Shown: positions 15,266 through 23,588 of the stretch, in pieces
Numbering within the stretch: position 1 is the stretch's first letter
How the letters are laid out: the number at the start of each line of letters is the position of its first letter
DNA from: Pseudomonadota bacterium
GTDB taxonomy: Bacteria; Myxococcota_A; UBA796; CAJQPC01
Direction: 5' to 3'
NCBI GenBank assembly: GCA_024228935.1
Contig: JAAESX010000203.1
Coordinates: 1 to 45,718, forward strand
Length of the DNA: 45,718 nt
Position numbers and translations under genes: made by a program
Notes under the pieces: model-generated
Databases searched by the model: none
What the model saw: the letters and a program-made list of their open reading frames with translations, nothing else
What the model was told of the DNA's origin: nothing

Positions 15266-16176
15266 GCCGCACTCGAGGACTCGTCAGCGAGCTCCGCACG
15301 GAGCTGGGCATCCAGGCGCCGATGGCTCCCGCGCAGCCGCCGCTGGAGCCGATCCAGCTGCCCCCGGCCAAGGTCATCGCCCGAAAGCCGTACAAGCCCG
15401 AGCGCTTCGCTCGCCAGGCCGCCGAGGTCACCACCGCGCTGGTCGGTGTGGGACGCGTCGGGACCCGGTACGCGACGAGCGTCGTGCTGCAGTTCCAGGC
15501 CGAGCTGGCCGTGGCCCACGGTGCTGTCGGCGCGGTCCTGCCGGATGGCTGGGCCGAGGAGCAGGGCATCGCGTTCGTGAAGAGCCGGGTGGGCGACCAC
15601 CGCGAGTTCCTGTTGCGTCCGGACCTCGGTCGGCGGCTCTGTCCCGACTCGGCCAAGGCCTGGGCCGAGAGCTGCAAGAAGGACGTCGACGTGCAGCCCA
15701 TCCTGGCCGATGGTCTGTCGGCCGTGGCCTGCCAGGGCGCCGGACCCGAGCTGCTGGCGGGCTTCATCGCCGAGTGCCAGGCGCTCGGGCTCACCGTCGG
15801 CACGCCCGTCGTCGCGCAGTTCGCGCGGGTGTGGCTCGAGGACGAGATCGGCGAGCTGGCACGGGCCCGCGTCTCCTGCATCCTGCTCGGCGAGCGGCCG
15901 GGCCTCGGCACGGGTGACGGGTTGTCGGCGTACATGGTCTTCAAGCCCGAGGTCGGTCGCAACGACGGCGAGCGGAACATGATCAGCAACATCCACGCGC
16001 GCGGGATGCTGCCGGCGGATGCGGCCCAGCGACTCGCTCGTCTGGCCAGTGGGATGCTGGCCCAGAAGACGAGCGGCGTGGACCTCGACCTGGCGGCCAT
16101 CCCAGGCCTGGGCGGGGCCGGCGGGACGGCGCTGCGTGAGCCCCAGGTGCGCAAGCAACTCGTGGAGGTCCCGTGA
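15262..16176 (+). CDS. eutC: Ethanolamine ammonia-lyase small subunit
   Basis: A 304-residue EutC. Conserved blocks include GRVGTRYATSVVLQFQAELAVAH, VVADGLS-type ILADGLSAVA, CILLGERPGLG, and GDGLSAYMVFKPEVGRNDGERNMISNIHARG, which bind the cobalamin. The N-terminus before the core is longer than strictly needed. It contains an amphipathic-looking segment (TRGLVSELRTELGI) followed by a Pro/Ala linker, resembling the N-terminal peptide that targets EutC to the Eut microcompartment in Salmonella. It is coupled to eutB and eutL by 4-nt overlaps on both sides. Confidence 0.97.
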   Translation: MSRTRGLVSELRTELGIQAPMAPAQPPLEPIQLPPAKVIARKPYKPERFARQAAEVTTALVGVGRVGTRYATSVVLQFQAELAVAHGAVGAVLPDGWAEEQGIAFVKSRVGDHREFLLRPDLGRRLCPDSAKAWAESCKKDVDVQPILADGLSAVACQGAGPELLAGFIAECQALGLTVGTPVVAQFARVWLEDEIGELARARVSCILLGERPGLGTGDGLSAYMVFKPEVGRNDGERNMISNIHARGMLPADAAQRLARLASGMLAQKTSGVDLDLAAIPGLGGAGGTALREPQVRKQLVEVP

Positions 16177-16835
16177 GCAACGTGCTGGAGCCCATCTACC
16201 CCAAGGTGCTGTCGGTTCGGCGCATCCCGGACGCCGCGCCGGCGCTGCTGAAGGCCTATGGCGCGGACCCGGACAAGCACCGGTCGCTGGGGCTCATCAC
16301 CTGCGACCAGGACGACCCGACCTACGTCGCGCTCGACGAGGCGACCAAGCACGCCGCTGTGGACGTCGTGTTCGCGAAGAGCTTCTACGCCGGCGCCGGT
16401 CACGCGAGCGGGCCGCTGTCGGGCGAGATCCTGGGCGTCATCGCGGCGTCCGACCCGGACGAGATCGACGAGGGGCTTCGCGCCATCGTCCGCACGCTCG
16501 AGCACGACGCCTGCTTCTACGCGGCCAGCGAGGACGGCGAGATCGCGGTCTTCCCGCACGTCATCGGGTCCGTCGGCCACTACCTGGCCGCCGAGGCGGG
16601 CATCGAGGTCGGGGACGCGATGGCCTACCTCGTCGCGCCGCCGATGGAGCACACGGTCGCGCTGGACGCGGCGCTCAAGGCGGCCGACGTCGAGGCGGTC
16701 ATGGTGCTGACTCCGCCGTCCGAGACGAACTTCGGAGCGGCGTTCCTGAAGGGCTCGCTGGCCGACTGCGAGGCGGCTGCGATGGCCTATGCCCGCGCCG
16801 TCATCGAGGTCGGCGTCAACCCTCGCGAGAGGTAG
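16173..16835 (+). CDS. eutL: Ethanolamine utilization microcompartment shell protein EutL
   Basis: A 220-residue tandem-BMC-domain shell protein. It follows enterobacterial EutL closely along its length: RSLGLITCDQDDPTYVALDEATKHA, VFAKSFYAGAGHASGPLSGE, GDAMAYLVAPPMEHTVALDAALKAADVE, and PPSETNFGAAFLKGS. EutL trimers form pseudohexameric facets with a gated pore and bind ethanolamine. Here it is the only shell gene visible; no eutM, eutN, eutK or eutS homologue lies in the flanks. The GTG start overlaps the eutC stop (16173-16176). Either the remaining shell genes are elsewhere or EutL works without a full compartment. Confidence 0.95.
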   Translation: MSNVLEPIYPKVLSVRRIPDAAPALLKAYGADPDKHRSLGLITCDQDDPTYVALDEATKHAAVDVVFAKSFYAGAGHASGPLSGEILGVIAASDPDEIDEGLRAIVRTLEHDACFYAASEDGEIAVFPHVIGSVGHYLAAEAGIEVGDAMAYLVAPPMEHTVALDAALKAADVEAVMVLTPPSETNFGAAFLKGSLADCEAAAMAYARAVIEVGVNPRER

Positions 16836-16853
16836 CGAGCCAGCCCACTCGCC

Positions 16854-18446
16854 TCAACCTGTGTCGCCGGAGTCCCACCCGCTGTCCGGCGAGCTCCGCA
16901 GATCCTCGGGCCGGACCGCGCCGTGGTCGGTCTGCCATCGGATGGTCCACACGATCGACTCGTCCGTCCGCAGGACCGTGTCCCAGCGTCCGTGCGCAGC
17001 GGTCTGCAGGATGACCCGGATGTCCCCCACGTCCGCCGGCACGCCCGAGATCTCGAAGTAGCCGTCCGGGTAGACCGTCGCCTGACCCCACGGAGCGGTG
17101 AGCAGCCAGGCGTCCAGCTCGAAGTCGGCGTCGATGTAGCCAGAGACGATGTTGTCCTCGGGCTGGACGGCCCCCACGTCGACGGTCTGGCCGGCCTCGA
17201 CGGTGAACCAGCCGGTGTTGCCGGCCTCCTCCTCGAACCAGTCCACCTCGACGTTCCAGGTCCCGGCGGGCACGTCGAGTCGGAAGCTCCCGTCCGGCTC
17301 GCACCCGGCATCCGCCGAGCGGGCCCAGACCTCGCTCGTCGCGAACACCGAGCACGGCCTCTTTCCGGTCCAGTGGCCGACGATGGTCCCCTTGCGCAGG
17401 TCCAGCGTCATCTCCGTCACGCCGGGCTGGACCTCGGCCAGGCGCATCCCGTCGCCCTCGATGAACGACAGGGCCGGCAGACAGGTGCAGTCCCACCACC
17501 CGCCTTGCCCGCGGCACGGGACGTCCTGGCAGGTCAGCTGCTCGGGACACAGGTCGCAGAGCAGCGTCACCTCGACCTGCCGGTCGGCGTCGATGGGCAC
17601 GACGAACAGCTCGCCGTCCAGCGGGGTCTTCACGTAGCGGTCCTGCTGCCCGGGGATCTCGAGGACCAGCGTGGGGAGCGCGTGGTAGCTCGTGATGGCG
17701 AAGTGACCTCGGGCCAGCGCGTCGAGCGTCACGGCCTTCGTCGAGCGCTGCACGGTGACGTCCAGGGGCTCCAGCGTCTCGGCGTCGACGACGAGCAGCT
17801 CGCCGGAGTGGAGGGGCGGCAGCCAGAGCTCGAGCGCCTGCGGCCCGTCGACGTGCACCGTCTGCCAGGGCAGCCTCGCATCGGTGTCGGGGGCGTAGAA
17901 GCGTGCGGTCACCTCGCCACAGGGGCGAGGGATGTTCTGGATCCGTCCCTCGAGGTCGGTCTTGGTCGACCCGGCATAGCCCTGCAGCGACACGCTCCAG
18001 TCGACCGCCGGACGACCGTCGGCGTGGCGGAGCAGGATGTCTCCGTCGCAGGGGAGGACCACGGGGATGACCCAGTCCTCGCGCGGGCCGTGGACCATCG
18101 GCTCGTTTCCGTTCGCCGAGCGGTGGGGCAGGTGGATCTGCAGCACCTCGCCGATGCGCCCGCTGAAGCTGGCCTTGCCGTCTCCGCCGGTCTGGGTCTC
18201 GCCGTCGCCCAGGGACAGCGTGACGTCCGGGACGGGCAGGCCCTGTCCGTCAACGACCGTGACGAACACGGGCACGCTCGACACGAAGTCCCGGGTCTGG
18301 TCGATGGCGCGCCGCGACCCCGCGTCGCGCGCCGCCAGCTCGTCGGGGGCGAGCGGCTGGGGGGCCGTGGCCGTGGATGGCCAGAACACCCAGACGAGGG
18401 CCGCGACGACGAGCAGTCCGACGACGACGAGGAGGCGCTTTCTCAC
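16854..18446 (-). CDS. Membrane-anchored secreted protein with Ig-like/carboxypeptidase-regulatory repeats
   Basis: About 530 residues from GTG 18446; an ATG at 18491 would add 15 residues. The start VRKRLL is followed by one hydrophobic segment (VVVGLLVVAALVWVFW), a signal anchor that leaves the rest outside the cytoplasm. The exported part is beta-rich, with several segments of the carboxypeptidase-regulatory/Ig-like type (VPVFVTVVDGQGLPVPDVTLSL; GTWNVEVDW; GYFEISGVPADVGDIRV). It has a cysteine cluster (CDLCPEQLTCQDVPC, then WWDCTC) likely to form disulfides. The C-terminus ends in DSGWDSGDTG, a low-complexity tail typical of exported proteins in this lineage. No enzymatic motif was seen. 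It is divergent from the ABC transporter, with 50 bp between starts. Confidence 0.75.
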   Translation of the reverse strand: MRKRLLVVVGLLVVAALVWVFWPSTATAPQPLAPDELAARDAGSRRAIDQTRDFVSSVPVFVTVVDGQGLPVPDVTLSLGDGETQTGGDGKASFSGRIGEVLQIHLPHRSANGNEPMVHGPREDWVIPVVLPCDGDILLRHADGRPAVDWSVSLQGYAGSTKTDLEGRIQNIPRPCGEVTARFYAPDTDARLPWQTVHVDGPQALELWLPPLHSGELLVVDAETLEPLDVTVQRSTKAVTLDALARGHFAITSYHALPTLVLEIPGQQDRYVKTPLDGELFVVPIDADRQVEVTLLCDLCPEQLTCQDVPCRGQGGWWDCTCLPALSFIEGDGMRLAEVQPGVTEMTLDLRKGTIVGHWTGKRPCSVFATSEVWARSADAGCEPDGSFRLDVPAGTWNVEVDWFEEEAGNTGWFTVEAGQTVDVGAVQPEDNIVSGYIDADFELDAWLLTAPWGQATVYPDGYFEISGVPADVGDIRVILQTAAHGRWDTVLRTDESIVWTIRWQTDHGAVRPEDLRSSPDSGWDSGDTG

Positions 18447-18496
18447 CCGGACAGAGTCGCACGGGTTGCCGTCGGACCCGCCGGTGTCCATCCTCG

Positions 18497-20329
18497 GTGC
18501 CCTTGGCTCCCCCCACCCCCACCAACGACGACGTCGGCTTCCTCCAGCGCAGCCTGGGCGTCTTCCAGTACACGGGCCGAGCGGTCGACCTTGTCTGGAC
18601 CACGAACAAGAGCCTGTTCGTCGCGCTGCTCACCCTCACCGTGGCCGGCGGGCTCATCCCCGCCAGCATCGCCTGGGTCGGCAAGCTCATCGTGGACGCG
18701 GTGGTCGCGGCCGCCGCGGGGGACGGGTCCGCTCGCGAGGCCCTGCAGTGGGTCGCCGTCGAGGCCGGGCTGGTCGCGCTGCGAGCCGGGACCCGGCACG
18801 GGCTGAGCGTCACGAACCAGCTCCTGCGTGCGCAGCTGGGCCATCGCGTGAACGTGCTCATCCTCGAGAAGGCCCAGACGCTCGACCTCGTCCACTTCGA
18901 GGACAGCGAGTTCTACGACCAGATGACGCGGGCCCGGCGCGAGGCCAGCAGCCGCCCGCTCGGACTCGTCCAGAAGAGCTTCGGGGTCGTCCAGAACGGC
19001 ATCTCGCTCGTCAGCTACGCGGGGCTCCTGCTCGCGTTCTCGCCCTGGGCGGTGCTCCTGCTCACGGTCGCCAGCATCCCGGCGTTCATCGCGGAGACGC
19101 GGTTCGCGGGTCGAGCGTTCCGCATCTTCAAGTGGCGCTCGCCCGAGAAGCGCAAGCAGATGTACCTGGAGACCGTGGTTGCGCGCGAGGACTTCGCCAA
19201 GGAGGTGAAGCTCCTGCGGCTTGGCCCGCTGCTGGTCCAGCGGTACCAGGACATCTTCGACAGCCTCTACGACGAGGACCGGGATCTGACGGTGCGTCGG
19301 GGAGCGTGGGGCTACGCGCTCGGCCTGCTCTCGACGGGGGCGCTCTACGGGGCCTACGCCTGGATCGTCCTGACCACCGCGGCGAAGACCATCAGCCTCG
19401 GCGACATGACGATGTACCTGCTGGTGTTCAAGCAGGGCCAGGCGGCGTTCTCCGCCATCCTCCAGGCCATCGGCGGGATGTACGAGGACAACCTGTACCT
19501 CTCGAACCTGTACGAGTTCCTCGAGATCGAGGTCCAGAGCGTCGACGGGACCGCCACCGTGGGGGCCGAGCCGGGCGACGGAGTCCGCTTCGAGGACGTC
19601 TCGTTCCGCTACCCGGACGCCCAGGCCGACGCGGTGAGCGGGCTGTCGCTGCACATCCGACCGGGCCAGCGGCTGGCGCTCGTCGGCCACAACGGCTCGG
19701 GCAAGACGACGCTGATCAAGCTCCTGACGCGGCTGTACACCCCGACCGGGGGACGCATCCTGCTGGACGGTACGGACCTGCAGGACTGGCAGGGCGAGGC
19801 CCTGCGTCGGCGCGTGGGGGTCATCTTCCAGGACTTCGTGAAGTACCAGTTCCTGGTCGGCGAGAACATCGGCGTGGGCGACGTCGACCGCATCGAGGAC
19901 CAGCCGGCCTGGTCGGATGCCGCGGACAAGGGGATGGCGGCGCCGTTCATCGAGGACTTCCCCGACGGCTACACGACGCAGCTCGGCCGGTGGTTCAAGG
20001 GCGGGCGCGAGCTCTCCATCGGCCAGTGGCAGAAGATCGCGCTCTCCCGGGCGTTCATGCGGACCGACGCCGACGTCCTGGTCCTGGACGAGCCGACCTC
20101 GGCCATGGACGCCGAGGCCGAGGCCCAGATCTTCCAGCGCCTGATGGACCTGACCTCCGATCAGATCGCGGTCCTGATCAGCCACCGCTTCAGCACCGTC
20201 CGCATGGCCGATCACATCGTGGTCCTGGATGGCGGAGTGCTGGTCGAGCAGGGGAGCCACGAGGAGTTGATGGCGTCCGAAGGTCCCTATGCGCGGCTCT
20301 TCACGCTCCAGGCGGCGGGCTACCTGTAG
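18497..20329 (+). CDS. ABC transporter, fused permease and ATPase half-transporter
   Basis: About 610 residues from GTG 18497; TTG 18503 is an alternative. The first half has the six-helix exporter fold (SLFVALLTLTVAGGLIPASIAW onward). The C-terminal ATPase has Walker A GHNGSGKTT (about 396-404), a Q-loop in VIFQDF, signature LSIGQ (about 505), Walker B VLVLDEPTS (about 530) and the H-loop ISHR. The architecture resembles the homodimeric exporters found with peptide natural products and lipid export, but no precursor peptide or modification gene is nearby, so the substrate is unknown. It is monocistronic, since the next gene begins after a 223-bp region. Confidence 0.93.
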   Translation: MPLAPPTPTNDDVGFLQRSLGVFQYTGRAVDLVWTTNKSLFVALLTLTVAGGLIPASIAWVGKLIVDAVVAAAAGDGSAREALQWVAVEAGLVALRAGTRHGLSVTNQLLRAQLGHRVNVLILEKAQTLDLVHFEDSEFYDQMTRARREASSRPLGLVQKSFGVVQNGISLVSYAGLLLAFSPWAVLLLTVASIPAFIAETRFAGRAFRIFKWRSPEKRKQMYLETVVAREDFAKEVKLLRLGPLLVQRYQDIFDSLYDEDRDLTVRRGAWGYALGLLSTGALYGAYAWIVLTTAAKTISLGDMTMYLLVFKQGQAAFSAILQAIGGMYEDNLYLSNLYEFLEIEVQSVDGTATVGAEPGDGVRFEDVSFRYPDAQADAVSGLSLHIRPGQRLALVGHNGSGKTTLIKLLTRLYTPTGGRILLDGTDLQDWQGEALRRRVGVIFQDFVKYQFLVGENIGVGDVDRIEDQPAWSDAADKGMAAPFIEDFPDGYTTQLGRWFKGGRELSIGQWQKIALSRAFMRTDADVLVLDEPTSAMDAEAEAQIFQRLMDLTSDQIAVLISHRFSTVRMADHIVVLDGGVLVEQGSHEELMASEGPYARLFTLQAAGYL

Positions 20330-20496
20330 GCGCGTCAGGAGCGCAGTTCTCCGAGGCTGACGGTCACCCGGCGACTTCTGCGTCGTGAGGCGCCGCGAGC
20401 CACCGACGATCCAGCCATCGACCCGACGACGAACCAGAACGTGGAGCCGAGATTCCGGAGCTTCCCAGCCCGCTTCCAGCCCCTCTTCACAATTCT
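20330..20496. other. Intergenic region upstream of the TetR operator
   Basis: Non-coding stretch after the ABC transporter. Only a weak hairpin (CGAC/GTCG, 20372-20385) was seen, which is not strong enough to call a terminator. The region becomes T-rich just before the operator at 20497. Confidence 0.4.
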
Positions 20497-20543
20497 TTAT
20501 TGAACAGTCAGTAACTATGGTGTACTTACTGACTGTTCAATAA
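20497..20543. promoter_or_regulatory. Double TetR operator: perfect 18-bp inverted repeat with an 11-bp spacer
   Basis: TTATTGAACAGTCAGTAA (20497-20514) is perfectly repeated in inverted orientation at 20526-20543. Each 18-mer is also an imperfect palindrome of the form TTA-N-TGA-N4-TCA-N-TAA, so the site looks like two TetR-dimer operators with centres 29 bp apart. The only TANNNT hexamer here, TATGGT at 20516-20521, sits in the spacer. Binding at both sites would cover the promoter of the downstream efflux operon. Confidence 0.88.
20516..20521 (+). promoter_or_regulatory. Putative -10 hexamer TATGGT of the efflux operon
   Basis: It lies between the two operator halves and would give a start site near 20528 and a short leader containing AAGGA (20542-20546). 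No good -35 was identified. Confidence 0.4.
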
Positions 20544-20552
20544 GGAATGACC

Positions 20553-21131
20553 ATGGTCGGACGTCCCCGAGAGACATCGGACGAAGAGATCCTCGACGCC
20601 GCGCGTCGCCTCTTCCTCGAGCACGGACCCCAGCTCGCCACCTCGAAGATCGCCGCCGCGCTCGGGATCTCCGCGCCGGCGCTGTTCCACAGGTTCGGCA
20701 ACAAGCGAGCGCTGCTCATCGCAGCGATCTGCCCGCGGAGCTTCCCGATCTCGGGGCTCGTCTACCAAACCGACCAGCCCATCGAGGAGCAGCTCCTGAT
20801 CTTCGCCCGGGCCCTGCGGCAGTTCTCGCGCATGCTCCAGCCGGTGATGAGCCTGGCCAAGGCGGCAGGGATCGACAATGCCGAGATCTTCGCCAGCTAC
20901 GACACGCCACCGCCCATCCTCCTGCTCGAGAAGCTCGACGCGTTCTTCGTCGACGCCCAGGCCGCTGGCGTCATCCGGGAGTGCCCCCCGCGAAGCCTCA
21001 GCCTGGTCCTCATCGGCGCGATCCAGGGCCCCATCTTCCTGACGTTCCACCTGGGCCAGCCCGTCCACGACGACTTCGACGCCTACATCGAGGACCACGT
21101 CGCCAACTTCCTGCGAGGCGCAGCCGCATGA
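20553..21131 (+). CDS. TetR-family transcriptional repressor of the RND efflux operon
   Basis: A 192-residue TetR regulator. The N-terminal helix-turn-helix is typical (TSDEEILDAARRLFLEHGPQLATSKIAAALGISAPALFHRFGNKRALL, residues about 8-55); the remaining helices form the ligand-binding and dimerisation domain. ATG 20553 is preferred over ATG 20547 because AAGGA (20542-20546) lies 6 nt before 20553 but abuts 20547. The operator lies immediately upstream and the stop overlaps the outer-membrane factor start, so the repressor autoregulates an operon with its own efflux genes (inference). The inducer is unknown, but the cargo of the pump is the usual candidate. Confidence 0.93.
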   Translation: MVGRPRETSDEEILDAARRLFLEHGPQLATSKIAAALGISAPALFHRFGNKRALLIAAICPRSFPISGLVYQTDQPIEEQLLIFARALRQFSRMLQPVMSLAKAAGIDNAEIFASYDTPPPILLLEKLDAFFVDAQAAGVIRECPPRSLSLVLIGAIQGPIFLTFHLGQPVHDDFDAYIEDHVANFLRGAAA

Positions 21132-22477
21132 TGCTCTTCACCTTCCTTCTGGGCTTCACGGGGCGGACCGAGGTGGTCGTTCCTGTCCAGGAGTTCAGCG
21201 AGACCACGGCGGGCACCGCCTCGCCATCGTGGTGGACCGACTTCGGCGACGCCACGCTGTCGAGTCTCGTCGACCAGGCGCTCGAACAGAACCTGGACCT
21301 CGTCGCTGGGGACCATCGCGTGCGCTCGGCGAACGCCCGGTCCTGGCAGGCTGCTGGCCCGGCGCTCCCCTACGCCAACCTGACCGCGTCCCGGGCCCTG
21401 ACGCCCTGTGAGACCGCACAGTTCAACCTCTGCGAGCCCATCGCGCTGGTCGAGGGCGAGGACACGCCCGACGCCTACACCGTGCAGTCGTGGGCGCTGA
21501 ACGCAGGCGTCAACGTCGACGTCTTCGGGGCGACGACGAACTCGGCGCTCGCCACCCGCCTCGAGGCCCAGGCCGCCGAGGGGGACGTCGCCGCGCTCGA
21601 GCTGGTCGTCAGCACGCGGGTCGCCAGCACCTGGTTCCTGGTGACCTCTGCGCGCGAGCAGCTCGCCATCACGCAGGAACAGGTCGCCCTCCAGGAGGAC
21701 CTGCTCGCCATCAGCGAACTCCAGCTCGAGCGGGGGCTCGCCACCGGGCTCGACGTGCTGCAGCAGAGGCAGGCGGTCGCGCAGGTGAACGCGGGCCTCC
21801 CGAGCGCCGAGGCGGGCGTCCGCAACGCCGAGCTCGCCTTGGCGCTGCTGCTCAACGACGACGTCGTGGCCGCGGACTTCCCGGCGGGTGGGCTCCCCGA
21901 GCTGCCGCCGACGCCGCCCACCGGGACCCCCGAGGACCTGTTGACGCGACCGGACGTCGCGGCCTCGGTCAAGCGCCTCGAGGCCGCTCGGCGTCGTGAG
22001 AAGAGTGCCGCTCGCTCGGCCCTTCCGACCCTGGGACTCTCGGCCAGCACCGGCGAGCAGACCACGTTCATCCTGGACGAGGAGACGACCACCGAGACCT
22101 GGTCCCTCGCGGCCGGGGTGACCGTGCCCATCCTCAACGGTGGCCTGCACGCGACGAACACGATGGCCTCCAGGGCCGAGACGGACGCCGCCCGGGCCTC
22201 GGCCCAGCAGGCGCTGCTGACCGCCATCCAGGAGGTCGAGACCGCGCTCGCGAACGAGGACGCGCTGGTCGACCAGGTCGCCGCGAGCGCTCTCCTGCTC
22301 GACGCCGCCGAGCTCGCCTACACGCAGGCCGTCGAGCGCTACAGCGCCGGTGACGTGCCCTACATCCAGGTCGCAGCGGCTGCCAACAGCCTCTACGCCG
22401 CCCGCCTCTCCGACCTCTCCGCCCGCCGCGCCCAGCTGGACGCACGCCTGGCCCTCCACTCCGCCCTGGGACGCTGA
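21128..22477 (+). CDS. TolC/OprM-type outer membrane efflux protein
   Basis: A 449-residue outer-membrane factor. A short hydrophobic leader (MMLFTFLLGF) is followed by WWTDFGDATLSSLVDQALEQNLDL, the classical N-terminal OMF signature. Two long helical hairpin regions follow (around VALQEDLLAISELQLERGLATGLDVLQQRQAVAQVNAGLP and around LDAAELAYTQAVERYSAGDVPYIQVAAAANSLYAARLSDL), the duplicated OEP repeat. No lipobox cysteine is visible after the leader, unlike many OprM-type proteins. The start at ATG 21128 overlaps the TetR stop. With the two downstream genes it forms a tripartite pump spanning both membranes. Confidence 0.92.
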   Translation: MMLFTFLLGFTGRTEVVVPVQEFSETTAGTASPSWWTDFGDATLSSLVDQALEQNLDLVAGDHRVRSANARSWQAAGPALPYANLTASRALTPCETAQFNLCEPIALVEGEDTPDAYTVQSWALNAGVNVDVFGATTNSALATRLEAQAAEGDVAALELVVSTRVASTWFLVTSAREQLAITQEQVALQEDLLAISELQLERGLATGLDVLQQRQAVAQVNAGLPSAEAGVRNAELALALLLNDDVVAADFPAGGLPELPPTPPTGTPEDLLTRPDVAASVKRLEAARRREKSAARSALPTLGLSASTGEQTTFILDEETTTETWSLAAGVTVPILNGGLHATNTMASRAETDAARASAQQALLTAIQEVETALANEDALVDQVAASALLLDAAELAYTQAVERYSAGDVPYIQVAAAANSLYAARLSDLSARRAQLDARLALHSALGR

Positions 22478-22478
22478 C

Positions 22479-23588
22479 ATGGACCTCAAGAACATCCTGA
22501 AGAACTGGGTCCTCCCGCCCATGGTGGTCGTGCTCGCCGTCGGGCTCACCGCCACGATGGTGATGCTGAAGCCCGAAGAGGCCCGCTCCGAGCCGGACAA
22601 GAAGGCGACGCTCGTCACCGCCGTCGAGCCCGCGACGGGCGCGTTCCGTGCGGTCGTCGAGACCACCGGCGTGGTGCAGGCGAGCCAGCAGATCACGGTG
22701 ATGCCGCAGGTCTCTGGAGCCATCACCTCGGTCAGCGCCGAGCTGGTCCCGGGTGGCCGGTTTGACAAGGGCGACACGCTCGCTCGCATCGACAGCCGGG
22801 ACTACAAGCTCGCGCTCGACGCCGAGGCCGCTCGGGTCCGGCAGGCCGAGCTGGCGCTCGAGCTGGAGCGGGGCCGCCAGGACATCGCGGCCAAGGAGTG
22901 GGAGCTCCTGGACGGCGAGGGGGAGCCCGACCTCGCACTCCGTCGACCCCACCTCGCGAGCGCCGAGCAGGACCTGCTCAGCGCCCAGGGTGGCTACCAG
23001 CGGGCCGAGCTCAACCTGTCCCGCACGGGGCTTCGAGCGCCGTTCGACGCTGTCGTCTTGACCGAGTCGGTGGACGTGGGTCAGGTCGTCGGATCCGGTT
23101 CCCAGGTGGCGACACTCGCCGGCACCGACAGTGCGTGGGTCCGGGTCTCCGTTCCGGTCGTCGAGCTCTCCGGGCTCGAGATCCCGGGGGCTCCGGCCAC
23201 GCTGACCAGCACCACGGGTGAGCGGACCGGCCAGGTCGTTCGCCTCGAGGGCCAGCTGGACACGAAGTCCCGAACCGCCACGCTCATCGTCGAGCTGCCC
23301 GACCCGCTGGACGGCGACGTGCCGCTGCTGTTCGGCACGTTCGTCGACGTCCAGCTCCTGGGCGCCGAGACCGATGCCACGCAGGTGCCGCGCGTCGCGG
23401 TCGCCGAGGACAGCGTCTGGGTCGCCGACTCGATGGACACTCTCCGCCGACGGGACGTCGAGGTCGGCTGGACCGACGGCGAGCACCGCTACCTGACCGC
23501 GGGCCTCGAGGATGGCGACCGCGTTGTCACGCAGGGCCTGCGCTTCCCGGTCGAGGGCATGGAGCTTCGCGTCGGGAGCGCCAAGTGA
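22479..23588 (+). CDS. RND efflux periplasmic adaptor subunit (HlyD/MFP family)
   Basis: A 369-residue membrane-fusion protein. An N-terminal anchor (VLPPMVVVLAVGLTATMVML) is followed by the lipoyl half-motif VVETTGVVQASQQITVMPQVSGAITSV and a helical hairpin of about 80 residues. The second lipoyl half is LNLSRTGLRAPFDAVVLTESVDVGQVVGSGSQVATLA, and beta-barrel and membrane-proximal domains end in GLEDGDRVVTQGLRFPVEGM. It bridges the inner-membrane pump and the outer-membrane channel. The start at ATG 22479 follows the previous stop by one base, and the stop overlaps the pump start (GTGA, 23585-23588). Confidence 0.95.
   Translation: MDLKNILKNWVLPPMVVVLAVGLTATMVMLKPEEARSEPDKKATLVTAVEPATGAFRAVVETTGVVQASQQITVMPQVSGAITSVSAELVPGGRFDKGDTLARIDSRDYKLALDAEAARVRQAELALELERGRQDIAAKEWELLDGEGEPDLALRRPHLASAEQDLLSAQGGYQRAELNLSRTGLRAPFDAVVLTESVDVGQVVGSGSQVATLAGTDSAWVRVSVPVVELSGLEIPGAPATLTSTTGERTGQVVRLEGQLDTKSRTATLIVELPDPLDGDVPLLFGTFVDVQLLGAETDATQVPRVAVAEDSVWVADSMDTLRRRDVEVGWTDGEHRYLTAGLEDGDRVVTQGLRFPVEGMELRVGSAK

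Noticed and set aside
16835..16852. GCGAG/CTCGC hairpin between eutL and the convergent gene as a terminator
   Set aside because: The stem is 5 bp with an 8-nt loop and no U-tract, so it is too weak to call.
18447..18496. A TANNNT promoter in the 50-bp gap between the anchored protein and the ABC transporter
   Set aside because: The gap contains no TA step at all, so the promoters must lie inside the flanking coding regions or be of another type.
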